Part shown: positions 1-6,786 of the stretch, piece by piece
Layout: each line of letters starts with the position of its first letter
Position numbering within the stretch: the stretch's first letter is position 1
Source: CAISDA01 sp050258555
GTDB taxonomy: Bacteria > Bacteroidota > Ignavibacteria > UBA10030 > UBA8401
DNA length: 36,968 bases
Assembly (NCBI GenBank): GCA_050258555.1
Contig: JBLMZA010000112.1
Coordinates: 1-36,968, forward strand
Reading direction: 5' to 3'
Position numbers and translations under genes: made by a program
Notes under the pieces: model-generated
What the model saw: the letters and a program-made list of their open reading frames with translations, nothing else
The model's database searches: none
Told to the model about the DNA's origin: nothing

Positions 1-1843
1 TCTGCATCGAGCGCACGGCTTCGGATGTATCCTTCTGTATCTGCTTGATCATGCCGGCGATTTCCTTCGTGGCCTTCGTCGTGCGCTCGGCCAGTTTTCT
101 CACCTCATCGGCCACAACGGCGAAGCCCCGGCCCTGCTCTCCGGCTCTGGCCGCTTCGATCGCCGCGTTCAGCGCCAGCAGGTTCGTCTGGTCGGCGATG
201 TCGTCGATCACCTGGACGATCTCTCCGATCTGATCGCTCGAGTGTCCGAGCGTCTGCACCGTGTCGGCCGACTGCCGTACCACATCGGCAATGCGCCGCA
301 TCCCCTCCATCGTCTCGGCGACGACCGCGCCGCCTTCCTTCGCCTTCTCGCCCGACTTTTTCGCGATCTCTGCGGCAAGCGAGGCATTCTGCGTCGTCTC
401 CAGAATGGTTTTGCTCATCTCCTCCATCGCACCGGCCACTTCAGCAGTCTGGCTGGTCTGTTCCTGCGCCCCGGCCGCCATCTCTTCCGAACTCGAAGAA
501 ATCTCGGCGCTGGCGCTGGCTGTGGCGCTCACGGCTTCGGACACTTTCTCGAGCACGCCGCGTATGCTTGTCACCATGGTGTTGACATTGCCGGCGAGTT
601 CATAAAGATCGCTCGATGCGTCGACAACGGTCGCGTGTGTGAAATCTCCCGAAGCGACCGCGGAGATCGTCTCGGCAATCGGAGCCACCTGTTCCTTCAG
701 ATATTGCTTCTGCTTTTTCACTTCCTCCCGGAGATCGAAAAAGATGACGGCCACATGATCGATCTCACCGCGGCCGTTTTTCAACGGCAGCGTGCTCAGG
801 AGCAACGGTATATCATAACCGTCCTTATGACGGAATTTGTAATTGATGTTCAGGTGTGTCTTCCCGGCCAGCGTTGCGATCGTGAGGTTTTCCGTGCCGA
901 AGAGCTGCTTCACCTTCATGACGTTTTCGATCTGTGCGCCGGAAAAGCCTACGAGATCGCAAGTGGCCTGATTCGCCTTTTTAATGACGAGATCCTTTCC
1001 GATGATGAGAAGCGGATTCGGGATGCCTGCAAGAAGGCTCTGCGCGAATGCCAGTTCGTTTTTGATCGAATGCTTCATCGTATTGAAGGCCCGCGCAAGT
1101 TCTCCCGTCTCGTCCTTCGATGCGGTATCGATGTGGTGATTGTAATCGCCTGCGTTGACTTTCTCCGTCGCGATCTGAAGCGCCGCAAGGGGCTTCGTGA
1201 TCATCCGTGAAAGCATGAATCCCAGACCGAGCGTTGCAGCCGTTCCGATTGCCGCCCAGATGAGCATCCACCGGACCGATGAATCGGCGGTGTCGTTATT
1301 CTTCCGATTCGTGTCCCCTGCCGCTGTAACATTTATTTTTGTCATGCGGTCCAGCTGGTCGGCCTGCTTTTTTGCCAGATCACGGAACCTTCCTTCGAAC
1401 AGTTCATATGCCTCTTCATCCTTATTCTGCCGTGCCAGCGAGAGGATCTCGTTTTCACAGGCCATGAACTGTTCATTCAATGTCACAAGCTTTGCATGTT
1501 CCGTGCTGTCGCTTTCATCGATAAATGTGGGGATGTAATCCCGTGCAGCCTGGGCGAATTCATCGGCGAATTTTTGCGTCCGGCCGATATTTTCCTCGAT
1601 TGCCGATGCTTCATTCGCCCGAATGGCAAGGATGGTCGTGACGCGCTGCCGCTGGAACGATCCGCTCATAGTGTTCAGGTGAACAAGCGGCAGTGTCATT
1701 TTTTCATACAAACGCGTATCATCGTTTTTCAAAATTCTCATGTTCATAATACCGACATATCCGATCAATCCTGCAAGAGCCGCCACAACAAAAAACGTAA
1801 TCGCCAATTTCCGCGCAATATGAAGATTTCTGAACCATTGCAT
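1..1843 (-). CDS. Methyl-accepting chemotaxis protein (3' end cut by window edge)
   Basis: Membrane chemoreceptor that passes a ligand signal to the CheA/CheW array. Translating the minus strand from ATG 1843 gives 614 codons without a stop. The order is: a cytoplasmic N-terminus, a first membrane helix (about residues 13-33), a periplasmic four-helix-bundle-like sensor, a second helix (about 200-222), a HAMP domain containing ITKPLAAL, a PAS-like domain (about 275-370), then the methylation and signalling coiled coil. The signalling hairpin is unmistakable: DQTNLLALNAAIEAARAGEQ followed by GRGFAVVADEVRKLAERT. The start is supported by GGAAGG about 8 bases upstream. The C-terminal methylation helix and any CheR-tethering tail lie outside the window. 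The PAS module suggests a cytoplasmic cofactor- or redox-sensing input in addition to the periplasmic one; the ligand cannot be told. Confidence 0.95.
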   Translation of the reverse strand, partial: MQWFRNLHIARKLAITFFVVAALAGLIGYVGIMNMRILKNDDTRLYEKMTLPLVHLNTMSGSFQRQRVTTILAIRANEASAIEENIGRTQKFADEFAQAARDYIPTFIDESDSTEHAKLVTLNEQFMACENEILSLARQNKDEEAYELFEGRFRDLAKKQADQLDRMTKINVTAAGDTNRKNNDTADSSVRWMLIWAAIGTAATLGLGFMLSRMITKPLAALQIATEKVNAGDYNHHIDTASKDETGELARAFNTMKHSIKNELAFAQSLLAGIPNPLLIIGKDLVIKKANQATCDLVGFSGAQIENVMKVKQLFGTENLTIATLAGKTHLNINYKFRHKDGYDIPLLLSTLPLKNGRGEIDHVAVIFFDLREEVKKQKQYLKEQVAPIAETISAVASGDFTHATVVDASSDLYELAGNVNTMVTSIRGVLEKVSEAVSATASASAEISSSSEEMAAGAQEQTSQTAEVAGAMEEMSKTILETTQNASLAAEIAKKSGEKAKEGGAVVAETMEGMRRIADVVRQSADTVQTLGHSSDQIGEIVQVIDDIADQTNLLALNAAIEAARAGEQGRGFAVVADEVRKLAERTTKATKEIAGMIKQIQKDTSEAVRSMQ

Positions 1844-1940
1844 AAAAAATGCCTTCCCAAAAATAAAATGATAATGCCCCTGCAAAGTTTAAATCATCGG
1901 ACGGATCGGAAGAATCTTTAGAATGTAAATAGCAGCTTGA

Positions 1941-1950
1941 GGGGGGGGGG
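1941..1950. repeat. G10 homopolymer tract
   Basis: Ten consecutive G on the plus strand, directly beyond the T-rich tail of the tRNA-Pro terminator and about 100 bases upstream of the chemoreceptor start codon. On the minus strand it is a C10 run within the region that should hold the chemoreceptor promoter. Tracts of this kind slip during replication and can change promoter spacing. It may also be a run-length error in the assembly. Confidence 0.9.
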
Positions 1951-1957
1951 AAATAAA

Positions 1958-1985
1958 AAGCCCGGTTCTGAAAAGAACCGGGCTT
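1958..1985 (-). terminator. Rho-independent terminator of tRNA-Pro
   Basis: A perfect 12-bp stem (AAGCCCGGTTCT against AGAACCGGGCTT) with a 4-base loop, followed on the minus strand by TTTTTATTT. It lies 10 bases beyond the 3' end of the tRNA. Confidence 0.9.
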
Positions 1986-1994
1986 CGATCGATG

Positions 1995-2069
1995 TCGGGG
2001 TGAGAGGATTCGAACCTCCGACCTCCTGGTCCCGAACCAGGCGCTCTAACCGGGCTGAGCCACACCCCG
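1995..2069 (-). tRNA. tRNA-Pro (anticodon CGG)
   Basis: The minus strand folds into a full cloverleaf of 75 nt. The acceptor stem pairs CGGGGTG with CACCCCG. The anticodon stem pairs CCTGG with CCAGG around the loop TTCGGGA, giving anticodon CGG, which reads the proline codon CCG. The T arm has the loop TTCGAAT. The discriminator base is A, and the next bases are CAT, so the CCA end is not encoded and must be added by a nucleotidyltransferase. The gene stands alone, with its own promoter and terminator. Confidence 0.96.
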
Positions 2070-2087
2070 CCGACATCATTGCGTAGA

Positions 2088-2115
2088 AATATAACAACTT
2101 TTTCCAAAAACTCAA
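2088..2115 (-). promoter_or_regulatory. Sigma-70-like promoter of tRNA-Pro
   Basis: On the minus strand TTGAGT (-35) is followed after 16 bases by TATATT (-10). The predicted start is near 2081, about 12 bases before the mature tRNA. The -35 box lies inside the palindrome that appears to terminate the ctaB transcript. Confidence 0.5.
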
Positions 2116-2134
2116 AATACTATTTTGAGTTTTT
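2106..2134 (-). terminator. Palindrome, probable terminator after ctaB
   Basis: A perfect 13-bp AT-rich stem (AAAAACTCAAAAT against ATTTTGAGTTTTT) with a 3-base loop. It lies about 60 bases beyond the ctaB stop codon, between ctaB and tRNA-Pro. The T-run forms the distal arm, as in many A/T-flanked bidirectional terminators. Low GC in the stem makes it weaker than a standard intrinsic terminator. Confidence 0.5.
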
Positions 2135-2196
2135 GAGAAGATGATGCATTTTTTTTTCGCATCGCACGCTGAAGCCTGATGCGCGCGCACTCCGCT

Positions 2197-3105
2197 CTAC
2201 CGCTTGAAGACGATCAACAGCACGAGCACGATCGGAAGATACGCCAGCGAAGCGAAAAACAGCATTCTTGCCTTCTTCTGCGATTCCCTGCCGACCGATG
2301 CGGCAAAGACGATGCCGGCGGCGAGGAATGCCGCTCCGGCCGCCGCAGCGCCGATCAGATACGGAAGCGATGCGATGCCGAATTGATACGGAAGGCATCC
2401 GGCAAGCAGCAGCACGATCAGATTGACGACGACATGCCGTCCGATTTTTGCGCCCGTAACGTCGATGGTCGACAGGAATTTGAATCCGCCTTTGGAATAA
2501 TCGTTGCGGTAGAGCCAGGCAAGCGCATAGAAATGCGGCATCTGCCAATAGTACACGATCGCAAAGAGCGACATGGCCGCGAGCGTGACGGCATGGGAGA
2601 TGGCCGTCCATCCGATCAGCACGGGAAGCGCTCCGGGAATCGCGCCGACGATCGTTGAGACGGAGGTGATCCTCTTGAGCGGCGTGTAGAGTCCCACATA
2701 CATGACAATGGTCAACGCCGTCAGCACCGCCGAGAGCGGATCGACGAATGCGGCAAGCAGTGCCACGCCGGCAACGGCGATAGTGACGCCGAACACGAGT
2801 CCCTGTCTGGGTGTGAGCCTTCCTGAGGCGAGCGGACGCTTCTGCGTGCGCATCATCGATGCATCGCGCATGCGTTCGATGAACTGGTTGAGTGCCGCGG
2901 CGCCCCCGCCTCCCAGCATAGTGCCTGCGGCAAGCAGCAGCAGTCTGCCGGCCGGAAGCGGATCTCCCGACGGCACGGCAAGATAGGCGCTTGCCAGTGC
3001 GCTGAAGACAGAGAGCGACGTGAGTTCCGGCTTCATCAGGAACCAGTAATCGGAGACGGCTCGCTGCGTCTGCCGCTCGTGCGATATGGTGGCATGATCC
3101 GTCAT
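2197..3105 (-). CDS. ctaB: Protoheme IX farnesyltransferase (heme O synthase)
   Basis: Adds a farnesyl group to the vinyl side chain of protoheme to make heme O, the precursor of heme A for terminal oxidases. It is an integral inner-membrane UbiA-family prenyltransferase with about nine hydrophobic segments. Family marks are the first prenyl-diphosphate loop NQFIERMRDASMMRTQKRPL, then YTPLKR, and GAIPGALPVLIGW. The first loop has N and D where many homologues carry NDxxDxxxD, so one acidic residue is replaced. The frame could start 48 bases further upstream (ATG 3153). ATG 3105 is preferred because it has GGAAC at good spacing and gives 302 residues, close to the usual 290-310. It lies last in a unit with a hemerythrin and a small alpha/beta protein. 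No oxidase subunit is in the window, so the partner oxidase must be encoded elsewhere. Confidence 0.92.
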   Translation of the reverse strand: MTDHATISHERQTQRAVSDYWFLMKPELTSLSVFSALASAYLAVPSGDPLPAGRLLLLAAGTMLGGGGAAALNQFIERMRDASMMRTQKRPLASGRLTPRQGLVFGVTIAVAGVALLAAFVDPLSAVLTALTIVMYVGLYTPLKRITSVSTIVGAIPGALPVLIGWTAISHAVTLAAMSLFAIVYYWQMPHFYALAWLYRNDYSKGGFKFLSTIDVTGAKIGRHVVVNLIVLLLAGCLPYQFGIASLPYLIGAAAAGAAFLAAGIVFAASVGRESQKKARMLFFASLAYLPIVLVLLIVFKR

Positions 3106-3182
3106 GCAATGTTCCGGCCCGGCATAAGACGCGGCAGGCTGACCGCGTTCCATGCCCGCGTCAGCCTGTGCTCATGCATTGA

Positions 3183-3668
3183 TCAGTGAAGTTTCTTCGC
3201 GACATCGCGAAGTTCTTTTTTGGTGATGAATTTTCTCACCAGCGGAAAGAGGATGTGATTTTCTTTGTGGATGTGGTTGACCATCAGCGTCACGATCTCG
3301 TCGACAGCGTCGCACAGCTCGATGAGCGCCACCTCGTCGTCATGGCTTTCATCGAGTTCGGCGATGCCGTGGCGAAGCTTCTTGTAGACCTTCGCGAGCA
3401 CCTGATGATCCTGGCGCAGCACGGCTGTCGGCCCGTCGACGTAGCGTTCGATGACCGGAAACAAGGCCGCTTCCTCTTTCGCGTTGTGGTCCCGCACTTC
3501 CTCGTCGACGAATGAAGAGGCTTTCAGCAGCTGAGTGAACACTTTTTCGGTGAATCCGTTCTTGCGCAGGTCATTCGACGCCTTTTTGAGACGCTGCAGC
3601 TGCACGAGCGCTTCTTCGTGCTCCTGCATGAAGACAGCAATAGGATCTGTTGACGACGTCCCTTCCAT
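3183..3668 (-). CDS. Hemerythrin-like HHE domain protein
   Basis: A 161-residue cytoplasmic four-helix bundle expected to bind a di-iron centre. The metal ligands can be read in order: H17 in QEHEEAL, H61 and E65 in RDHNAKEEAALFP, H88 in DHQ, and H132/E136 in NHIHKENHILFP. Family members bind O2 or NO, store iron, or help repair iron-sulfur centres; which applies here cannot be decided from sequence. It sits 18 bases after a small ferredoxin-fold-like protein and about 80 bases before the ctaB start on the same strand. This suggests a unit linked to oxygen or nitric oxide handling and heme-copper respiration. No second domain (such as a regulator or chemoreceptor module) is attached. Confidence 0.9.
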   Translation of the reverse strand: MEGTSSTDPIAVFMQEHEEALVQLQRLKKASNDLRKNGFTEKVFTQLLKASSFVDEEVRDHNAKEEAALFPVIERYVDGPTAVLRQDHQVLAKVYKKLRHGIAELDESHDDEVALIELCDAVDEIVTLMVNHIHKENHILFPLVRKFITKKELRDVAKKLH

Positions 3669-3685
3669 TCTCGCGCCCTGCTTTC

Positions 3686-3982
3686 TCAGACAGCCTCGAT
3701 ATATGTCGTGTATTTCTGCTTGCCGGAAATGAACGGAGTCAGTTTCGCCGCGATCTGATCGGCGACATCGTCCTCGCTCTCTTCGAATTTGCGGTAGGCG
3801 ACTTCGGAGTGGGCAAGATAAATCTCCGCGAAGGCGTTTTTCTTTCCCTTCTGTTCGCAGACAAAATACGACACATAAGGATTGGTCGCGTAGTGCGATT
3901 TCAGTTCTTCAACGGCACTCAGGTACGCGTCGCGCTTCGTTTCATCGACATCGTAGTTCATCGTGACAATCACTTTGGCCAT
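3686..3982 (-). CDS. Small ferredoxin-fold-like protein (ABM/dimeric alpha-beta barrel type?)
   Basis: A 98-residue soluble protein that I do not recognise with certainty. Alternating strands and helices (VIVTMNYDV, a helix of about 20 residues, VSYFVCEQKG, FAEIYLAHSE, a second helix, then YTTYIEAV) fit the dimeric alpha-beta barrel of the antibiotic-biosynthesis monooxygenase and heme-degrading (IsdG-like) families. No catalytic residues can be assigned. The start codon is preceded by AGAAGGAAG at good spacing. It is the first gene of a three-gene unit with a hemerythrin and heme farnesyltransferase. A heme- or quinone-related role is therefore attractive, but this is inference from neighbours only. 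Confidence 0.75.
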   Translation of the reverse strand: MAKVIVTMNYDVDETKRDAYLSAVEELKSHYATNPYVSYFVCEQKGKKNAFAEIYLAHSEVAYRKFEESEDDVADQIAAKLTPFISGKQKYTTYIEAV

Positions 3983-4000
3983 CAGTTCTTCCTTCTGTAA

Positions 4001-4029
4001 AAAATATGTGATTGATTCATTTTTTTAAA
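4001..4029 (-). promoter_or_regulatory. Possible promoter of the hemerythrin/ctaB unit
   Basis: The minus strand shows TTTAAA, 17 bases, then TATTTT, placed about 19 bases before the start codon at 3982. Spacing is ideal but both boxes match the consensus only 4 of 6. Confidence 0.35.
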
Positions 4030-4035
4030 CACTTG

Positions 4036-4740
4036 TCATCCGGCGGTCATCATCTTCGCCGCACCATACAGGACGGCGGAAACCGCCGTCAACACTGCGA
4101 AGACCGCCGCAGCGCTCTTCCATTTCGGCAATGCATGCGCAATGGCAATTCCGCTGACCGCCAGGACGATCGACCAGAAGCCGATAAGTCCGTCGATGCC
4201 GATGAGCACCGAATACGCCAAAGGCTTAACCTCGAAGGGATGGGGATTATTCGAGAAGAACATGAGACCGAATGCCGCCAGCTCTATCGGCTGCACCACG
4301 ACCGTCGCAAAGGCGAAGGGGCATAGCGCCCACCCTGCTGCCGCATACGTATTCCTCCACGATCCCCTTCCGCCCATCGCTCTGCCCGCTGCGTGAAGCA
4401 GTCCCACAATGACAAAGAACAACGGCATCGACATCACGATGCCGATCAGGGACGCCGCAAGGATCAGATGGGCGACATTCTCGAACATGTTGCCGGCTTT
4501 GACCGCCCAGGAAAGCGCAAAAGCCGCCGATATGCCGAAAAACATGGCAAGCATGAGCACGTAATTCTTGTGCTCGGCCATGATAATGCGTTTCAGGGCC
4601 TTGCCCGGATATTCGACCATCATCCAGAACGTCGAAAAGAAATCGAGCGTCGGCACCCGTTCCTGTACATTACTCCCGCATGAAGTGCAGCGCAGCGCGA
4701 GATCGTCATTCTGATGCGAACATACGGGACATTGGATCAT
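4036..4740 (-). CDS. Zinc-ribbon protein with Yip1-like membrane domain
   Basis: A 234-residue membrane protein. The first 21 residues hold a zinc ribbon with C4, C7, C18 and C21 (CPVC...CTSC), followed by about five hydrophobic helices resembling the Yip1/YIF1 family. The motif RGSWRNTYAAAGWALCPF is typical of the bacterial Yip1-domain group. Function is unknown; bacterial members are often called DUF1282/Yip1 proteins. The frame is open 60 bases further upstream, but the start at 4740 puts the zinc ribbon at the very N-terminus, as in relatives. There is no ribosome-binding site, and a promoter-like sequence ends only 9 bases before the ATG, so the message may be leaderless. It runs in the same direction as its neighbours but is separated from tnaA by 123 bases. 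Confidence 0.82.
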   Translation of the reverse strand: MIQCPVCSHQNDDLALRCTSCGSNVQERVPTLDFFSTFWMMVEYPGKALKRIIMAEHKNYVLMLAMFFGISAAFALSWAVKAGNMFENVAHLILAASLIGIVMSMPLFFVIVGLLHAAGRAMGGRGSWRNTYAAAGWALCPFAFATVVVQPIELAAFGLMFFSNNPHPFEVKPLAYSVLIGIDGLIGFWSIVLAVSGIAIAHALPKWKSAAAVFAVLTAVSAVLYGAAKMMTAG

Positions 4741-4749
4741 AGTGGTCGT

Positions 4750-4778
4750 AAAATACGAAGAAAACGCGTGTACATCAA
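4750..4778 (-). promoter_or_regulatory. Possible promoter giving a leaderless message
   Basis: On the minus strand TTGATG, 17 bases, then TATTTT. The -10 box ends 9 bases before the ATG at 4740, so transcription would begin about 3 bases before the start codon. No Shine-Dalgarno sequence is seen. Confidence 0.4.
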
Positions 4779-4863
4779 CGAATTTTTTCGAAAATGACAA
4801 AACAATTTTCTTCCGTTCCGGAACGACGCCGGACGGACCCTGGACGGCAGTGTGGCGGCCGTG

Positions 4864-6237
4864 TTATGCCAGCGGTGCGAAATGCGCCGTGAAATGGCGG
4901 AGCTGGGGGGCCTCGTATGTGATGCGGAACCCTTTCATGGCGCTCCGGCGCGTGAACGCTTCCACGACTACTTCGATGACGTAATCGATATGGCTCTGCG
5001 TGTAGACGCGGCGCGGAATGGCCAGCCGGACGAGTTCCATGGGCGGCGACTGGAGCGACCCGTCTTCTCGGTATGTGCCGAACATGACGCTGCCGATCTC
5101 GACGGAACGGATGCCGCCGATTGCATAGAGCGAGGCCACGATCGCCTGCCCCGGATACTGGTGCGGCGGCACACCGGGAAGGAACCGCTTCGCGTCGATG
5201 TAAATGGCATGTCCGCCCGGCGGCTGCAGAATCGGCACGCCCGCATCGGTGAGCCGGCTGCCGAGATATTCGACGGAGCGGAGACGGTACGTGAGGTAGT
5301 GCTCATCGAGCACTTCTTCCAGTCCCTGTGCGATCGCTTCAAGATCGCGGCCGGCAAGTCCGCCGTATGTCGGGAAGCCCTCGGTGATGATGAGAAGATT
5401 GCGCGCGCGCTGTGCGAGCGATTCGTCGTTCATGGCGATGAACCCGCCCATGTTGACGATCGCATCCTTCTTCGCGCTCATCGTGCAGCCGTCGGCATAC
5501 GAGAACATTTCCTGCACGATCTTGAGCACGGGCGTGTCCGCGTATCCTTTCTCACGTTTTTTGATGAAGAAGGCATTTTCCGCAAACCGGCAGGCGTCGA
5601 GGAACAATGGGATGTTGTATCGCTGGAGCAGCTTTTTCGTCTCGCGGATGTTTTCCATCGAGACGGGCTGTCCCCCGCCCGAATTGTTCGTCACGGTGAT
5701 GAAGCAGACGGGAATATTTTCGGGTCCCTTCTCGATGATGAAACGCTCGAGGGCCGGAATGTTCATATTCCCCTTGAAATCGGCGATCAGTTCGGGATGC
5801 GTGCCTTCTTCGGTGGGAAAATCGACCGCCTCGGCCCCTGAAAATTCGACATTGGCGCGCGTGGTGTCGAAATGCGTATTGTTCGGAATGAACTTCCCCT
5901 TGCCCCCGATGACGGAGAACAGAATTTTCTCGGCGGCGCGTCCCTGATGCGTCGGAATGACGTACTCCATGCCGGTGATGTTCTTCACCGCCGCTTCGAA
6001 GCGGAAAAATGATCGCGCGCCGGCGTACGACTCGTCGCCTTCCATAATGCCGGCCCACTGCCGGGCGCTCATGGCCGCCGTGCCGCTGTCGGTCAGCAGA
6101 TCGATCATCACGTCATCGGCGTGGATGAGAAACGGATTGTAATGAGCGCGCTCGAGAATCTCCTGCCGCTCGTCCTGCGTGGTGAACCGAATCGGTTCGA
6201 TGGATTTGATCTTGAACGGCTCGATGATCGTCTTCAT
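4864..6237 (-). CDS. tnaA: Tryptophanase (tryptophan indole-lyase)
   Basis: A PLP enzyme that splits L-tryptophan into indole, pyruvate and ammonia. The 457 residues align end to end with the beta-eliminating lyases, and K257 in MSAKKDA is the PLP lysine. Tyrosine phenol-lyase and tryptophanase are close paralogues, so I checked the substrate positions recalled for Citrobacter tyrosine phenol-lyase (T124, M379, R381). Here they are D124 (HFDTT), V379 and I381 (SVEIGS), the tryptophanase state at all three. Conserved blocks IDLLTDSG, PTHQGR, NNSGGGQPVSM and PTYGGLAGRD are intact. The start codon is only 3 bases after the apt stop, so translation is probably coupled. No TnaC-like leader peptide or tnaB permease is present, so regulation must differ from that in E. 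coli. Confidence 0.92.
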   Translation of the reverse strand: MKTIIEPFKIKSIEPIRFTTQDERQEILERAHYNPFLIHADDVMIDLLTDSGTAAMSARQWAGIMEGDESYAGARSFFRFEAAVKNITGMEYVIPTHQGRAAEKILFSVIGGKGKFIPNNTHFDTTRANVEFSGAEAVDFPTEEGTHPELIADFKGNMNIPALERFIIEKGPENIPVCFITVTNNSGGGQPVSMENIRETKKLLQRYNIPLFLDACRFAENAFFIKKREKGYADTPVLKIVQEMFSYADGCTMSAKKDAIVNMGGFIAMNDESLAQRARNLLIITEGFPTYGGLAGRDLEAIAQGLEEVLDEHYLTYRLRSVEYLGSRLTDAGVPILQPPGGHAIYIDAKRFLPGVPPHQYPGQAIVASLYAIGGIRSVEIGSVMFGTYREDGSLQSPPMELVRLAIPRRVYTQSHIDYVIEVVVEAFTRRSAMKGFRITYEAPQLRHFTAHFAPLA

Positions 6238-6240
6238 GGA

Positions 6241-6762
6241 TTATTCTTTGTCGTATTGGACGAGTGAAAAGATCGGATATTGGCTCAGGCGTTCACGGGG
6301 ATTGAGGAACGAGAGTTCGATCAGGAATGCCAGTCCGGCGATCGTTCCGCCCAGCTGCTCCACCAGACTGCATGCGGCTTTCATCGTTCCGCCTGTGGCA
6401 AGAAGATCGTCCTGCATGAGCACGCGCTCCCCCGGTTCGATCGCATCGGCGTGTATCTCGACGCAATCGGTGCCGTATTCCAGCGTGTATTCGGCGCGCA
6501 GTTTTGTGGCCGGGAGCTTGTTCGGCTTGCGCACGGGCACGAAGCCGGCGCCGAGCTTGTATGCAAGAACGCTGCCGAGGATGAAACCGCGCGACTCGAT
6601 GCCGACGACCTTGTCGATGCGCTCGTCTTTATAGTGTTCGACCATCCTGTCCACGCAGTAGGCGAAGGCGCGCTTATCCTTCAAGAGCGTCGTGATGTCG
6701 CGGAACATGATGCCTTGGGTGGGGAAATCGGGGATGGTTCGGATTGTTGAAATGAGGTCCAT
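6241..6762 (-). CDS. apt: Adenine phosphoribosyltransferase
   Basis: Purine salvage enzyme that makes AMP from adenine and PRPP in the cytoplasm. At 173 residues it has the normal family length. The PRPP-binding loop is VLMQDDLLATGGTM (residues 114-127), and the family motifs FPTQGIMFRDIT near the N-terminus and GIESRGFILG (residues 54-63) are present. It lies between a crotonase (24 bases upstream) and tryptophanase (3 bases downstream). There is no obvious metabolic reason for this company; it may simply share a promoter. No strong ribosome-binding site is seen before its ATG, so it may depend on read-through from the upstream gene. Confidence 0.95.
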   Translation of the reverse strand: MDLISTIRTIPDFPTQGIMFRDITTLLKDKRAFAYCVDRMVEHYKDERIDKVVGIESRGFILGSVLAYKLGAGFVPVRKPNKLPATKLRAEYTLEYGTDCVEIHADAIEPGERVLMQDDLLATGGTMKAACSLVEQLGGTIAGLAFLIELSFLNPRERLSQYPIFSLVQYDKE

Positions 6763-6786
6763 TATAAGTTGTATTTACAGCGTGAA

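Noticed and set aside
242..1210. Plus-strand frame of about 320 codons at the left end
   Set aside because: The minus strand encodes a continuous chemoreceptor with HAMP, PAS and signalling domains over the same bases.
4864..6237. Tyrosine phenol-lyase instead of tryptophanase
   Set aside because: Positions 124, 379 and 381 are D, V and I, the tryptophanase set, rather than T, M and R.
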